The notes under the pieces were generated by a model. It was given only the letters and a program-made list of their open reading frames with translations. It did not search any database and was not told the origin of the DNA. From contig NZ_JAVIFW010000009.1 of the NCBI RefSeq assembly GCF_031157275.1, forward strand, positions 186,001 through 250,000: a DNA stretch of 64,000 nucleotides, in the 5' to 3' direction. Positions 17,412 to 24,683 of this stretch are shown one piece after another. The DNA comes from Streptomyces sp. LHD-70 (GTDB lineage: Bacteria; Actinomycetota; Actinomycetes; Streptomycetales; Streptomycetaceae). Position numbers and translations under genes: made by a program. Numbering within the stretch: position 1 is the stretch's first letter; each line of letters begins with the position of its first letter.

Positions 17412-17449
17412 CGAGGGCGGACACGAGCAGCAGCCCGTGCCCGCCCTCG
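17412..17449 (+). terminator. Hairpin terminator after copA
   Basis: CGAGGGCGG-A-CACG pairs with CGTG-C-CCGCCCTCG around a 10-base loop, 24 bases after the copA stop. No T-run, as usual in streptomycetes. Confidence 0.65.
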
Positions 17450-17473
17450 TCGCGCGCCTTGTCGAAGGGCTGT

Positions 17474-17509
17474 TGCGTTTATTGCGATTACTGCGAATAA
17501 TTCGAATAG
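17474..17509. promoter_or_regulatory. Four 9-bp iterations upstream of the HTH/PIN pair
   Basis: At an exact 9-base period (17474, 17483, 17492, 17501) the sequence reads TGCGTTTAT, TGCGATTAC, TGCGAATAA, TTCGAATAG. The last part contains the palindrome ATTCGAAT (17500-17507). The AT-rich patch stands out from its surroundings and lies 49 bases upstream of the antitoxin ATG, the expected place for an autoregulatory operator. Confidence 0.5.
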
Positions 17510-17557
17510 GGCGGGATAGGGAGCAGAGAGACGAGGAAGGCGAGGAGGCGGGCACCC

Positions 17558-18019
17558 ATGACGGCATCTGTAGTCGACAGGCATGAACCCCACGGCGCCG
17601 ATGAGGCCGAGGCGGCGGCCCAGGCCTTGCGTCAGGTGAAGGAGTACCTGTCCGCACACGCAAGCGAGGACGTGGTCCGCGCACTCGTGGAGGGCGAACC
17701 GGACAGCGAGCTGCTCCTGCCCCGCGGGGCGGTGGAGCTCCTGGCCACCGTGCTGGCCCACATGTCCGCCGGGCGCACGGTCGCCGTCGTCCCAGCGCAC
17801 GCGGAACTGACCACGCAGCAGGCCGCCGATCTGCTCAACGTGTCCCGGCCCTACTTGATCGGGCTGCTCGAATCCGGAGAGATCGAGTACCGGACGGTCG
17901 GGACACATCGCCGAATCAAGGCCGAGTCACTCCTTGACTACCGCCGCAGGGACGACCACACCCGCCGTGCCGCAGCAGATGAACTCACGTCCCTGAACCA
18001 AGAGATGGGACTCCTCTGA
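17558..18019 (+). CDS. Helix-turn-helix (excisionase-type) antitoxin of PIN toxin
   Basis: 153-aa DNA-binding antitoxin. The second half has an excisionase/MerR-like helix-turn-helix: ELTTQQAADLLNVSRPYLIGLLE followed by GEIEYRTVGTHRRIK. This family is usually found directly upstream of PIN_3 toxins and neutralises them while repressing the operon. The N-terminal part is helical and acidic. The toxin ATG follows 3 bases after its stop. The 9-bp iterations at 17474-17509 are the likely operator. No TTA codon was seen in this gene. Confidence 0.85.
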   Translation: MTASVVDRHEPHGADEAEAAAQALRQVKEYLSAHASEDVVRALVEGEPDSELLLPRGAVELLATVLAHMSAGRTVAVVPAHAELTTQQAADLLNVSRPYLIGLLESGEIEYRTVGTHRRIKAESLLDYRRRDDHTRRAAADELTSLNQEMGLL

Positions 18020-18022
18020 ACC

Positions 18023-18574
18023 ATGGCTCAAGTAGTGGTCTACGACGCCTGCGTGCTGTACCCGAGCACATTGCGGGACCTGCTCATCCGCATTGCGCAG
18101 AGCGGACTCGTACAGGCGAAGTGGTCCGACCGCATCCTGGACGAGGTGTTCGACAACCTCGCAGAGAACAGGCCAGACCTGGACCCCACCCGCTTATCCC
18201 GTACGCGCCAACTCATGATCCGGGCTGTCCGAGACAGCATGGTCGTCGGCTACGAACCCCTCATCGACGCACTGGAACTCCCCGACCCCGACGACCGGCA
18301 CGTACTCGCCGCAGCCGTGAAATCGCGGGCTCACCAGATCGTCACGAGGAATCTGCACGACTTCCCGAACGCGGCCGTTGCCCCGTGGGGCGTGCAGCCT
18401 TGCCATCCCGACGACTTCGTCATGGAGCAGATCGAACTCGACCGGATCACAATCTCCGCTGCCGTGTACCAGATCGCCGACTCCTGGCGGAACCCTCCCG
18501 GTTCGGCGAGCAGCGTGCTGGACCGCCTCGAAAAGGACGGCCTCATCGAATCCGTCGCCGCTCTCCGCGCATAG
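18023..18574 (+). CDS. PIN-domain toxin (PIN_3 family) with a TTA codon
   Basis: Putative ribonuclease toxin of 183 aa. The PIN fold is recognisable from VVVYDACVLYP with catalytic-type D8, the acidic segment LELPDPDDRHVLAAAV, and IVTRNLHDFP. The C-terminal extension (IELDRITISAAVYQ and following) is usual in this subfamily. It follows its HTH antitoxin by 3 bases. Codon 58 (bases 18194-18196) is TTA, the leucine codon read by the developmentally controlled bldA tRNA in Streptomyces; I found no other in-frame TTA in the genes I checked. RNA target unknown. Confidence 0.87.
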   Translation: MAQVVVYDACVLYPSTLRDLLIRIAQSGLVQAKWSDRILDEVFDNLAENRPDLDPTRLSRTRQLMIRAVRDSMVVGYEPLIDALELPDPDDRHVLAAAVKSRAHQIVTRNLHDFPNAAVAPWGVQPCHPDDFVMEQIELDRITISAAVYQIADSWRNPPGSASSVLDRLEKDGLIESVAALRA

Positions 18575-18626
18575 AGGGCCAGGGTCCCCGAGGGCCGCTC
18601 TCGCGAAAGCCCGACGAGCGTCGCGG

Positions 18627-18640
18627 AGCGTGATTACGCT
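18627..18640. promoter_or_regulatory. Inverted repeat over the start region of the XRE regulator
   Basis: AGCGT-GATT-ACGCT, perfect 5-bp arms. TACGCT also sits seven bases upstream of the GTG at 18647 as a possible leaderless -10 box, so binding here would block transcription. Confidence 0.35.
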
Positions 18641-18646
18641 GGCACG

Positions 18647-19471
18647 GTGAGCCCCAAAAGCCGTGCGCACAGGAACCCTTCGGCGATGAGGATGGTGGGA
18701 CGGCTCCTCGCACTGTTCCGCCAGGCCGCCGGACTGACCCAGGCGGAACTGGCGGAACGCCTGGTCATCGCCGAGGCCACGATCGCGTCGATCGAACAGG
18801 GGAGACGGCAGCTGCTGCCGGATCTGGCGGAGCGGCTGGATGAACTCCTCTACACGAAGGGGGCGTTGGCGGTCGCGGTGGAGAACATGCCGGAGATCGA
18901 TCAGTTTCCACTGTGGGCCGAGAAGTACATCGAGCAGGAGCAGAAGGCGATTTCGCTGTGCAAGTACGACGCCTTGGTCGTCCCAGGTCTGCTCCAGACC
19001 TCGGACTACGCCTGTGCACTGCTGCAACAACGCGTTCCTGCGTACGACGAGGACGAGATCGCGACCAAGGCGGCAGGACGTACTGAACGCCAGGGGATCT
19101 TCCAGCGCAAGAACGCACCCACGGGGAGCTTCGTGGTCTGGGAGCCCGCCCTCCGTATGGCATTCGCCGAACCATGGGTGCGCACCGAGCAGTTGAAGCA
19201 CCTGCGCATGATGGCGGATCTGCCCGGCGTGACGCTGCAAGTGCTGCCGCTGGACGCTGAGGAGAACGCGGGCGATGCAGGACCCTTCACGCTCCTGGAA
19301 ACCCCGGACCACCAGCACCTTGCGTACATGGAAACCCAGCGTGGCAGCCAGTGGGTCTCTGATCCAGATGAGGTGTCCATCCTGGCGCGCAGGTATGCGA
19401 TGCTGCGGTCACAGGCCTTGCCGCCCAAGGCAACCAAGGGCCTGCTGGACCACTTGCTGGGAGAGGCATGA
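18647..19471 (+). CDS. XRE-family regulator with DUF5753 (WhiJ-like)
   Basis: 274-aa regulator. The N-terminal helix-turn-helix is LLALFRQAAGLTQAELAERLVIAEATIASIEQG split over residues about 18-52. The rest is a DUF5753 domain, recognisable from ALVVPGLLQTSDYACALL, VWEPALRM, and LQVLPLDAEE. Such proteins are paired with small DUF397 partners in the WhiJ-like systems of Streptomyces, some of which affect development. The next gene starts inside its stop (ATGA). The GTG lacks a clear Shine-Dalgarno sequence. Confidence 0.93.
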   Translation: MSPKSRAHRNPSAMRMVGRLLALFRQAAGLTQAELAERLVIAEATIASIEQGRRQLLPDLAERLDELLYTKGALAVAVENMPEIDQFPLWAEKYIEQEQKAISLCKYDALVVPGLLQTSDYACALLQQRVPAYDEDEIATKAAGRTERQGIFQRKNAPTGSFVVWEPALRMAFAEPWVRTEQLKHLRMMADLPGVTLQVLPLDAEENAGDAGPFTLLETPDHQHLAYMETQRGSQWVSDPDEVSILARRYAMLRSQALPPKATKGLLDHLLGEA

Positions 19472-19716
19472 GCACCGCACTGGACTGGTTCAAGTCGAGC
19501 TACAGCAGCAGCGAGGGCGGCGACTGCCTCGAAGTCGCCTACAACTGGCGGAAGTCCAGCTACAGCAGCAGTGAGGGCGGGGCCTGCCTCGAAATCGCCC
19601 CCCACCCCACCGCCATCCACATCCGCGACTCCAAGAACCCCGAGGGCCCGATGCTCACCGTGAGCCCCGGGGCGTGGGCGGCCTTCGCGGACCAGGCCGG
19701 CCGCGCCGCTCGGTGA
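19468..19716 (+). CDS. DUF397 protein with duplicated N-terminal motif
   Basis: 82-aa partner of the upstream XRE-DUF5753 regulator, overlapping it by ATGA. The family opening W-KSSYSSSEGG-CLE occurs twice in tandem (residues about 7-23 and 27-44), followed by a single IHIRDSKNPEGP and an alpha-helical end WAAFADQAG. The gene therefore looks like a DUF397 domain with an internal duplication of its first half. Probable role: modulator of the DNA-binding partner. Confidence 0.9.
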   Translation: MSTALDWFKSSYSSSEGGDCLEVAYNWRKSSYSSSEGGACLEIAPHPTAIHIRDSKNPEGPMLTVSPGAWAAFADQAGRAAR

Positions 19717-19967
19717 CCCGCCCCGTCGTCACGTACGACGAACTCCGCCAACTCGTGGATGGATACGAAGGGTTGGCGGATGAGCGCGGTCTCCTCGTGC
19801 GTGCCGACATCGCGGACTTGCAGATCAACGTCCGCGTGATCGACGGAACCCTGCTGCGCGGGCAGATCATGGTCGAGGCTGCCATCCAGATCCAGTCGCA
19901 GGACGAGTCGGCGGTCCCACTCGTGGGCTGCCGGGCACACCACCCCGACCTCGGTCTCTTCCGCTGA
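19713..19967 (+). CDS. Small hypothetical protein coupled to DUF397 gene
   Basis: 84-aa protein, family not recognised. The GTG at 19713 overlaps the DUF397 stop (GTGA), so translation is coupled. The sequence has a helical start (VTYDELRQLVDGYEGLADE) and beta-like strands (LQINVRVIDGTLLRGQIMVE). Being third in an XRE-DUF397 unit it may belong to the same regulatory system. Confidence 0.6.
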   Translation: MTRPVVTYDELRQLVDGYEGLADERGLLVRADIADLQINVRVIDGTLLRGQIMVEAAIQIQSQDESAVPLVGCRAHHPDLGLFR

Positions 19968-19992
19968 GGAAGGGCACCACGCCCCACCGCCC

Positions 19993-20151
19993 GCCTACGC
20001 CCGCATGGGCGTCCCCGTGTACGCGCACATCGACCCCGGGAGCGGCACACTTACCGTCCCCTCCGCGTCACGCCGCAGCACGTACCCATTCGGCGACACA
20101 GTCCCGCTCGGCGACTGGACCATCGACACGTCCAAGTTCCGCTCGCGCTGA
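19993..20151 (+). pseudogene. C-terminal remnant of a Uma2-family protein
   Basis: The frame AYARMGVPVYAHIDPGSG, continuing through GDTVPLGDWTIDTSKFRSR to a TGA at 20149-20151, matches the end of Uma2 (DUF820) PD-(D/E)XK-fold proteins. No start and no upstream catalytic part exist in this frame; it begins directly after the previous gene. It is a truncated relic, suggesting past rearrangement at this spot. Confidence 0.7.
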
Positions 20152-20163
20152 GCGCCCGCCCCG

Positions 20164-20517
20164 CTACTGGCTCCGCTGCCCCAAAATGCAGAACTCGTTG
20201 CCCTCCGGGTCCGCGAGGACGACCCAGGACTGCTCGCCCTGGCCGACGTCCACGCGACGGGCGCCGTGAGCGATCAGGCGCTCCACCTCGGCGGCCTGGT
20301 TGTCGGGGCGGAAGTCGAGGTGCAGGCGGCTCTTGGCCTTCTTGGCCTCGTCGAGGCGGACGAAGTCGAGGCCGGGCGTGACGTCCTCGGCCGGGCGGAT
20401 CTCGTACTCGTCGTCGTCGGAGTAGACCTTGACCCAGCCGAGGGCCTCCGCCCACCACCGGCCGAGCGCCGCCGGGTCCTCCGCGTGCACGATCACTTGT
20501 TCCCAGTTCAAGGTCAT
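20164..20517 (-). CDS. VOC-family (glyoxalase-like) protein
   Basis: 117-aa single-domain vicinal-oxygen-chelate protein. Typical features: WEQVIVHAEDPAALGRWWAEALGW at the N-terminus, SRLHLDF in the middle, and VVLADPEGNEFCIL at the end, which are the conserved strands and metal-ligand region of glyoxalase-type folds. Substrate unknown. It stands alone. Confidence 0.9.
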   Translation of the reverse strand: MTLNWEQVIVHAEDPAALGRWWAEALGWVKVYSDDDEYEIRPAEDVTPGLDFVRLDEAKKAKSRLHLDFRPDNQAAEVERLIAHGARRVDVGQGEQSWVVLADPEGNEFCILGQRSQ

Positions 20518-20724
20518 CCGGCGAGACTAGAACAACTTCAACTCCCCCGCGCCAACTCCCGCCAACTCGTACCGCGCCCCGGTCGCATGCCGCCCCGCTT
20601 ACGTTCGTACGAGCACCTCAGGCGAGCCGGCGAACCGGGCCGGAGCGTCACTCCCGCCACCAACGCAGCCACTGCCCACAGTCTCAGCGCCGAGAATCCA
20701 AACCGTTTCTGATCAATGTGCGGA

Positions 20725-21249
20725 CTACAGCGGGCGGAATTCGTGGACAGTCAGAGGGAATCGGGATGAGAGGAGGGAGGACGTCAGGTCGCCGCTCAGG
20801 ACACCAGCGAGAAACTGAGTGCAGGAGACCTCATGGTGTTCCCATTGATCGCCACGTGCTTCATTGACCATCACTGTCCAGTCGGCTGGAGCCTGGCCCG
20901 GCCGTATGAGCCAGTAGAGGCACTCGCCGTTGTCCGTGGTGGCCCATGGGATGACGCGCGCACCCTCCTCTTCCAGCTGAGTTGGCTTCTCCTCGAACTC
21001 CCAGAGGCCATCCAGGGCTTCGCCCTGCTGTTCGTCCCATTCAATGAGATCGTAATTGTCGTTGGGGCAGCCGGGTTCCAAGAGGTACAGATAGTCGTCC
21101 CAGTTGCTTCCACCATAGGTGTGGACTAGTTCCTTGTAATCAGAGGGGAGTTGAACCCCAAGAGACTGCTCGGCGGAATGCCATTCCTTCACGCGGGGCT
21201 CGACGGGCGGCGGGATCAGCTCGACGAGGCGAGCGAGTGCGGTGTTCAC
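20725..21249 (-). CDS. SMI1/KNR4 (SUKH) family protein
   Basis: 174-aa SUKH-fold protein. Opening KEWHSAEQSLGVQLPSDYKELVHTYGG (split), then GARVIPWATTDNGECLYWL, matches SMI1_KNR4 domains. Such proteins often serve as immunity proteins against contact-dependent or secreted polymorphic toxins, but orphan copies without a toxin are common in Streptomyces and none is visible here. Codon use is less GC-rich than the neighbours, consistent with recent acquisition. GTG start at 21249, divergent from the HD gene. Confidence 0.85.
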   Translation of the reverse strand: MNTALARLVELIPPPVEPRVKEWHSAEQSLGVQLPSDYKELVHTYGGSNWDDYLYLLEPGCPNDNYDLIEWDEQQGEALDGLWEFEEKPTQLEEEGARVIPWATTDNGECLYWLIRPGQAPADWTVMVNEARGDQWEHHEVSCTQFLAGVLSGDLTSSLLSSRFPLTVHEFRPL

Positions 21250-21360
21250 GGCTCGCTACGTTGAGCGGGAAGCCAGTGAGAGGTCAAGGTCTCGCGTGGT
21301 GGCCTCGGCGGATGCCCTCGGGTGACCGGCCGCGAGTGGGTGGGCCTAGGCTCGACGCCT

Positions 21361-22005
21361 ATGACCGACGACAGCAGCCTTCAGCAGCGCTGGTCCGCCG
21401 CTCTGCTCGCCGTGCGTGGCGAGGGCGGCGGGCCCGACCCCGCCCCGTACGCGGTGAACCTCGTCGAGCGGTGGGCCGAGCCGCAGCGGAAGTACCACAC
21501 CGTGGAGCACCTCACCGCGGTCCTGGACCGTATCGACACCCTCGCCGCGCACGCCGAGGACGCGGACCTGGTCCGGCTCGCCGCCTGGTTCCACGACGCG
21601 GTGTACCTGCCGGAGCGGTCCGAGAACGAGGAGCGCTCCGCCCGGCTCGCCGAACGGGCCCTGTCCGAGGCCGGGTTGGGCCCGGACGCGACCGCCGAGG
21701 TGGCCCGGCTCGTGCGCCTCACCGTCACGCACGACCCCGTCGAAGGCGACCGCAACGGCGAGGCGCTGTGCGACGCGGACCTGGCCATCCTGGCCGCCGA
21801 GCCGGAGGCGTACGCCGCGTACGCGGCCGCCGTGCGCGAGGAGTACGCGTTCGTGCCGGACGAGGCGTTCCGCGACGGACGCGCGGCCGTCCTGCGCCAA
21901 CTCCTCGACCTGCCAAGGCTGTTCCGCACCCCGCACGGCGCCGCCGAGTGGGAGGAGCGGGCCCGCCGGAATCTCGCTGTCGAGCTGGAGCTGCTCACGG
22001 CATGA
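21361..22005 (+). CDS. HD-domain phosphohydrolase-like protein
   Basis: 214-aa predicted metal-dependent phosphohydrolase. HD signature residues are visible as KYHTVEHL near residue 45 and WFHDAVYLP near 77, with a later CDADLAIL aspartate. The ATG at 21361 has TAGGCT eight bases upstream (21347-21352), a leaderless promoter layout, so this start is preferred over an in-frame one at 21322. The GNAT gene follows after 7 bases. Substrate unknown, possibly a nucleotide. Confidence 0.88.
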   Translation: MTDDSSLQQRWSAALLAVRGEGGGPDPAPYAVNLVERWAEPQRKYHTVEHLTAVLDRIDTLAAHAEDADLVRLAAWFHDAVYLPERSENEERSARLAERALSEAGLGPDATAEVARLVRLTVTHDPVEGDRNGEALCDADLAILAAEPEAYAAYAAAVREEYAFVPDEAFRDGRAAVLRQLLDLPRLFRTPHGAAEWEERARRNLAVELELLTA

Positions 22006-22012
22006 TCGGGGC

Positions 22013-22501
22013 ATGACCCCTACCCCCGGCGCACCCTCGCTCGTCACCCTGCTCCCCGTGGCCCCGGCCGCCGCCGCCAACCTCGCCCTCGGCGGGACCG
22101 GCGGCTTCGACTGGATCGAGGGCGGGCCCGAGGGCGGCACCCGCATCGGCGCGAGCCTCGTCGCCAAGTCCGAGGGCGAGGGCACGTACGTACCGGGCTG
22201 GGGGATCTACGTCATCGCGCGCGCCGGCGACGGACGCGCGGTCGGCGCGATGGGCTTCCACAGCGCGCCCGTCGAGGGCCGCGTCGAGATCGGGTACGAC
22301 GTGGTGACCGCCGCCCGCGGCCACGGTTACGCGACCGCCGCCCTGCGCGCCCTGACCGCCTGGGCCCTCACCCAGCCCGGCGTGACGGCGGTCTTCGCCC
22401 GCACCACACCGGACAACACGGCCTCCCGGCGCGTCCTCGAACGGGCCGGGTTCACGCTCACGGCACGGGGGCCTCAGGAGCTGACGTACGAGCGGGAGTG
22501 A
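22013..22501 (+). CDS. GNAT-family N-acetyltransferase
   Basis: 162-aa acetyltransferase. Acetyl-CoA motif A is GYDVVTAARGHGYATAAL, and the C-terminal motif NTASRRVLERAGF is typical of RimJ/RimL-like GNATs. It follows the HD gene by 7 bases and is probably cotranscribed. Acceptor unknown. A 12-bp repeat array starts 3 bases after its stop. Confidence 0.9.
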   Translation: MTPTPGAPSLVTLLPVAPAAAANLALGGTGGFDWIEGGPEGGTRIGASLVAKSEGEGTYVPGWGIYVIARAGDGRAVGAMGFHSAPVEGRVEIGYDVVTAARGHGYATAALRALTAWALTQPGVTAVFARTTPDNTASRRVLERAGFTLTARGPQELTYERE

Positions 22502-22504
22502 TGG

Positions 22505-22613
22505 GAGTCCGTACGGCAGTTCCGCACGGATTCCGGACGGGATTCTGTACGGGGATCCGTACAGGGATCCGTACAGGGATCCGTACAGGGATCCGTACAG
22601 GGATCCGTACGGG
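22505..22613. repeat. 12-bp tandem array between GNAT and MFS genes
   Basis: Five near-exact copies of GGGATCCGTACA occupy 22552-22611. Upstream (22505-22551) four more 12- to 13-base units degenerate progressively (for example ATTCCGGACGGG and ATTCTGTACGGGG). The array starts 3 bases after the GNAT stop and ends about 36 bases before the pump start. There are no spacers, so it is not a CRISPR. Confidence 0.85.
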
Positions 22614-22648
22614 AATAGCGTGGCCTCCGGTCACTGTTCGCAACGGAT

Positions 22649-24004
22649 ATGCACGACCCCGTGACCGACACCGGTTCCCCCGCCCCCGCGCCCGCGCCCG
22701 CCCCCACCAGCGCCAAGAGCCCCAAGACCCGTATGCCGATCGCCGTGCATACGCTCGGCCTCGCCGTCTTCGCGCTCGGCACCAGCGAGTTCATGCTCTC
22801 CGGGCTGCTCCCGGAGATCGCCCGTGACATGGACGTGTCCATCCCCAGCGCGGGCCTGCTGATATCCGCGTTCGCGATCGGCATGGTCATCGGCGCCCCC
22901 GTGCTCGCCGCCGCCACGCTGCGGCTGCCCCGGCGCACCACCCTGATCTCCCTGATCACCGTGTTCGGCCTGGGCCAGGTCGCGGGCGCGCTCGCCCCCA
23001 CGTACGAGATCCTCTTCGCCTCCCGGGTCGTGAGCGCCCTCGCCTGCGCCGGGTTCTGGGCGGTCGGTGCGGGTGTCGCCATCGCCATGGTGGACAAGGG
23101 CGCGCGGGCGCGCGCGATGGCCGTGATGATCGGCGGGCTCTCCATCGCCAACGTCCTCGGCGTGCCCGCGGGCGCCTTCCTCGGGGAGCACTTCGGCTGG
23201 CGCTCGGCGTTCTGGGCGGTGGGCGCGGCCTCCGCGATCGCGCTCGTCGGCGTCGCCACGCTCATCCCCCGTATCCCGGTGCCCGCCGAGAAGCCGCGAC
23301 TGCGCCGCGAGGTACTGATCTACCGGGACCCGCAGGTGTGGGTGCAGATCGCGCTGATCACGCTCGCGGGCGGCGGTGTGTTCTGCGCGTTCAGCTATCT
23401 CGCGCCGCTGCTCACCGACGTGTCCGGGCTCGCGTCCAGCTGGGTGCCCACGGTGCTCGCGCTGTTCGGGCTCGGCGCGCTCGTCGGTACGACGATCGGC
23501 GGCCGGGTCGCCGACGCGCACCTCTTCGGCGTGCTGTTCAGCGGCATCGTCGCCTCGTCGGTCTTCCTGATCGTGCTCGGCCTGTTCGCGTCCGTCGCGG
23601 CCGTGGCGGTCGCGGTGGCCTTCCTCGTCGGCTTCTCGGCGTTCTACACGGCGCCGGCGCTCAACGCCCGGATGTTCAACGTCGCGGGCGCCGCCCCGAC
23701 CCTCGCCGGCGCCACCGCCACGGCGGCCTTCAACCTGGGCAACACCAGTGGCCCCTGGCTCGGCGGCCTCGTCATCGACGCGGGCTTCGGCTATACGTCA
23801 CCGGCGTGGGCCGGCGCGGGGATGACGCTCCTCGGCCTGGCCGCGGTGGTGCTTGCGCTGCGCCTCCAGAAGGGCCGTTCGGTGACCGTCGCGACGGGCG
23901 GCTCCGCCCCCACTGCCTCGGCCACTGCTTCCTCGACCACTGCTTCCTCAGCGGCCGTGGCTAGCGAGCGCTCCGCTTCCTGCGCCGCAGCCCCGCCTGC
24001 GTGA
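22649..24004 (+). CDS. Chloramphenicol-efflux-type MFS transporter (Cmx/CmlR-like)
   Basis: 451-aa, 12-helix DHA1-type drug/proton antiporter. The N-terminal part (GTSEFMLSGLLPEIARDM, PSAGLLISAFAIGMV, RLPRRTTL) closely follows the actinobacterial Cmx/CmrA chloramphenicol exporter family as I remember it. The motif C-like segment GGLSIANVLGVPAGAFLG is present. The C-terminal about 35 residues are a Ser/Ala/Thr-rich tail. The start is ATG 22649 with no strong Shine-Dalgarno; a 12-bp array precedes it. The 3' end overlaps the convergent DUF4031 gene by 44 bases. Intrinsic phenicol resistance is a reasonable but untested inference. Confidence 0.9.
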   Translation: MHDPVTDTGSPAPAPAPAPTSAKSPKTRMPIAVHTLGLAVFALGTSEFMLSGLLPEIARDMDVSIPSAGLLISAFAIGMVIGAPVLAAATLRLPRRTTLISLITVFGLGQVAGALAPTYEILFASRVVSALACAGFWAVGAGVAIAMVDKGARARAMAVMIGGLSIANVLGVPAGAFLGEHFGWRSAFWAVGAASAIALVGVATLIPRIPVPAEKPRLRREVLIYRDPQVWVQIALITLAGGGVFCAFSYLAPLLTDVSGLASSWVPTVLALFGLGALVGTTIGGRVADAHLFGVLFSGIVASSVFLIVLGLFASVAAVAVAVAFLVGFSAFYTAPALNARMFNVAGAAPTLAGATATAAFNLGNTSGPWLGGLVIDAGFGYTSPAWAGAGMTLLGLAAVVLALRLQKGRSVTVATGGSAPTASATASSTTASSAAVASERSASCAAAPPA

Positions 24005-24227
24005 GCAGCCGTACGACCTCACGGCTGGACACCTCGACCGCACCGGCACGCACCGCGTCCGCGTACCGGTGCGCCGGTACGTCGTAGTGGTCCCGCTCGA
24101 AGGCGCGGCGCGGGCAGCCCACCTGCTCGGCGAAGGCGTGCAGCTCGTCGTACGACAGATCGCTGACCATGTGCGACCACATACGGCCGTGCCCCGGCCA
24201 GGTGGGCGGATCGATGTAGACCGTCAC
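23961..24227 (-). CDS. DUF4031 domain protein
   Basis: 88-aa protein of unknown function matching DUF4031: TVYIDPPTWPGHGRMWSHMV at the start, then LHAFAEQVGCPRRAFERDHYD. GTG at 24227 with GAGGT eight bases upstream. It overlaps the MFS gene tail to tail by 44 bases and lies just outside the left border of the accessory island. Confidence 0.88.
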   Translation of the reverse strand: MTVYIDPPTWPGHGRMWSHMVSDLSYDELHAFAEQVGCPRRAFERDHYDVPAHRYADAVRAGAVEVSSREVVRLLTQAGLRRRKRSAR

Positions 24228-24254
24228 CGGGCGGACCTCACCCGCGCGTGCCGG

Positions 24255-24417
24255 CTCACCTGAGAACCGACGCGACGACTACTCCGGCCTTGCCGCGAAC
24301 CGACGCGACGGCGGACCCAGCCACGTCGGCCGCCACGAGGTCGGCCAGGACAAGCCCTCGAGCCGGGCGCAGGTCCTGCGTCAGATGACTGGTGGGGTCC
24401 GGGTTCAGGACGTTCAT
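24255..24417 (-). pseudogene. Decayed, internally deleted copy of the gene at 28672-29055
   Basis: From ATG 24417 the frame reads MNVLNPDPTSHLTQDL and LVLADLVAADVA, matching MNAPDPDPTSHLEQAL and LVLADLVAGDVA of the intact gene. After about 37 codons it jumps (an internal deletion of roughly 200 bases), shifts frame and stops early, although the distal KAGVVVAS codons survive in another frame. The upstream bases (CGTCCATTGTG on the plus strand) are also shared with the intact copy. Confidence 0.85.
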
Positions 24418-24683
24418 GCGTCCATTGTGCGCCCGCCCGTCTCACCGGACCCGAACGTCCGGGAGGCCTGATCCCTGATCGGTCGCAACAGGAATCCGCT
24501 CCTGGCCGCCTGCTGGACGGACGTCATGCATTCCCGCCTCCGGTGCGCTCTGCAATGAACGGGCGGCGTGCGGGTGTAGCAGACGGAACGACAGCCGCTC
24601 GGGAATTAGAGAAGCGCCTGACGGCGATGACATAGCATTCCCCCCAACTTGTGAACACCTGATGACCAGGGGGCAACGGGGAA

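Noticed and set aside
15100..17684. Long minus-strand frames opposite copA
   Set aside because: Composition of shadows (Asp/Arg/Gly repeats), no motifs; copA motifs are complete on the other strand.
22505..22613. Possible CRISPR array
   Set aside because: 12-bp head-to-tail units without spacers and no cas genes; a simple tandem repeat.
22498..22827. Short frame reading the 12-bp array as TGIR repeats
   Set aside because: Its length comes from the tandem repeat, then it runs out of frame into the MFS gene; no family or ribosome site.
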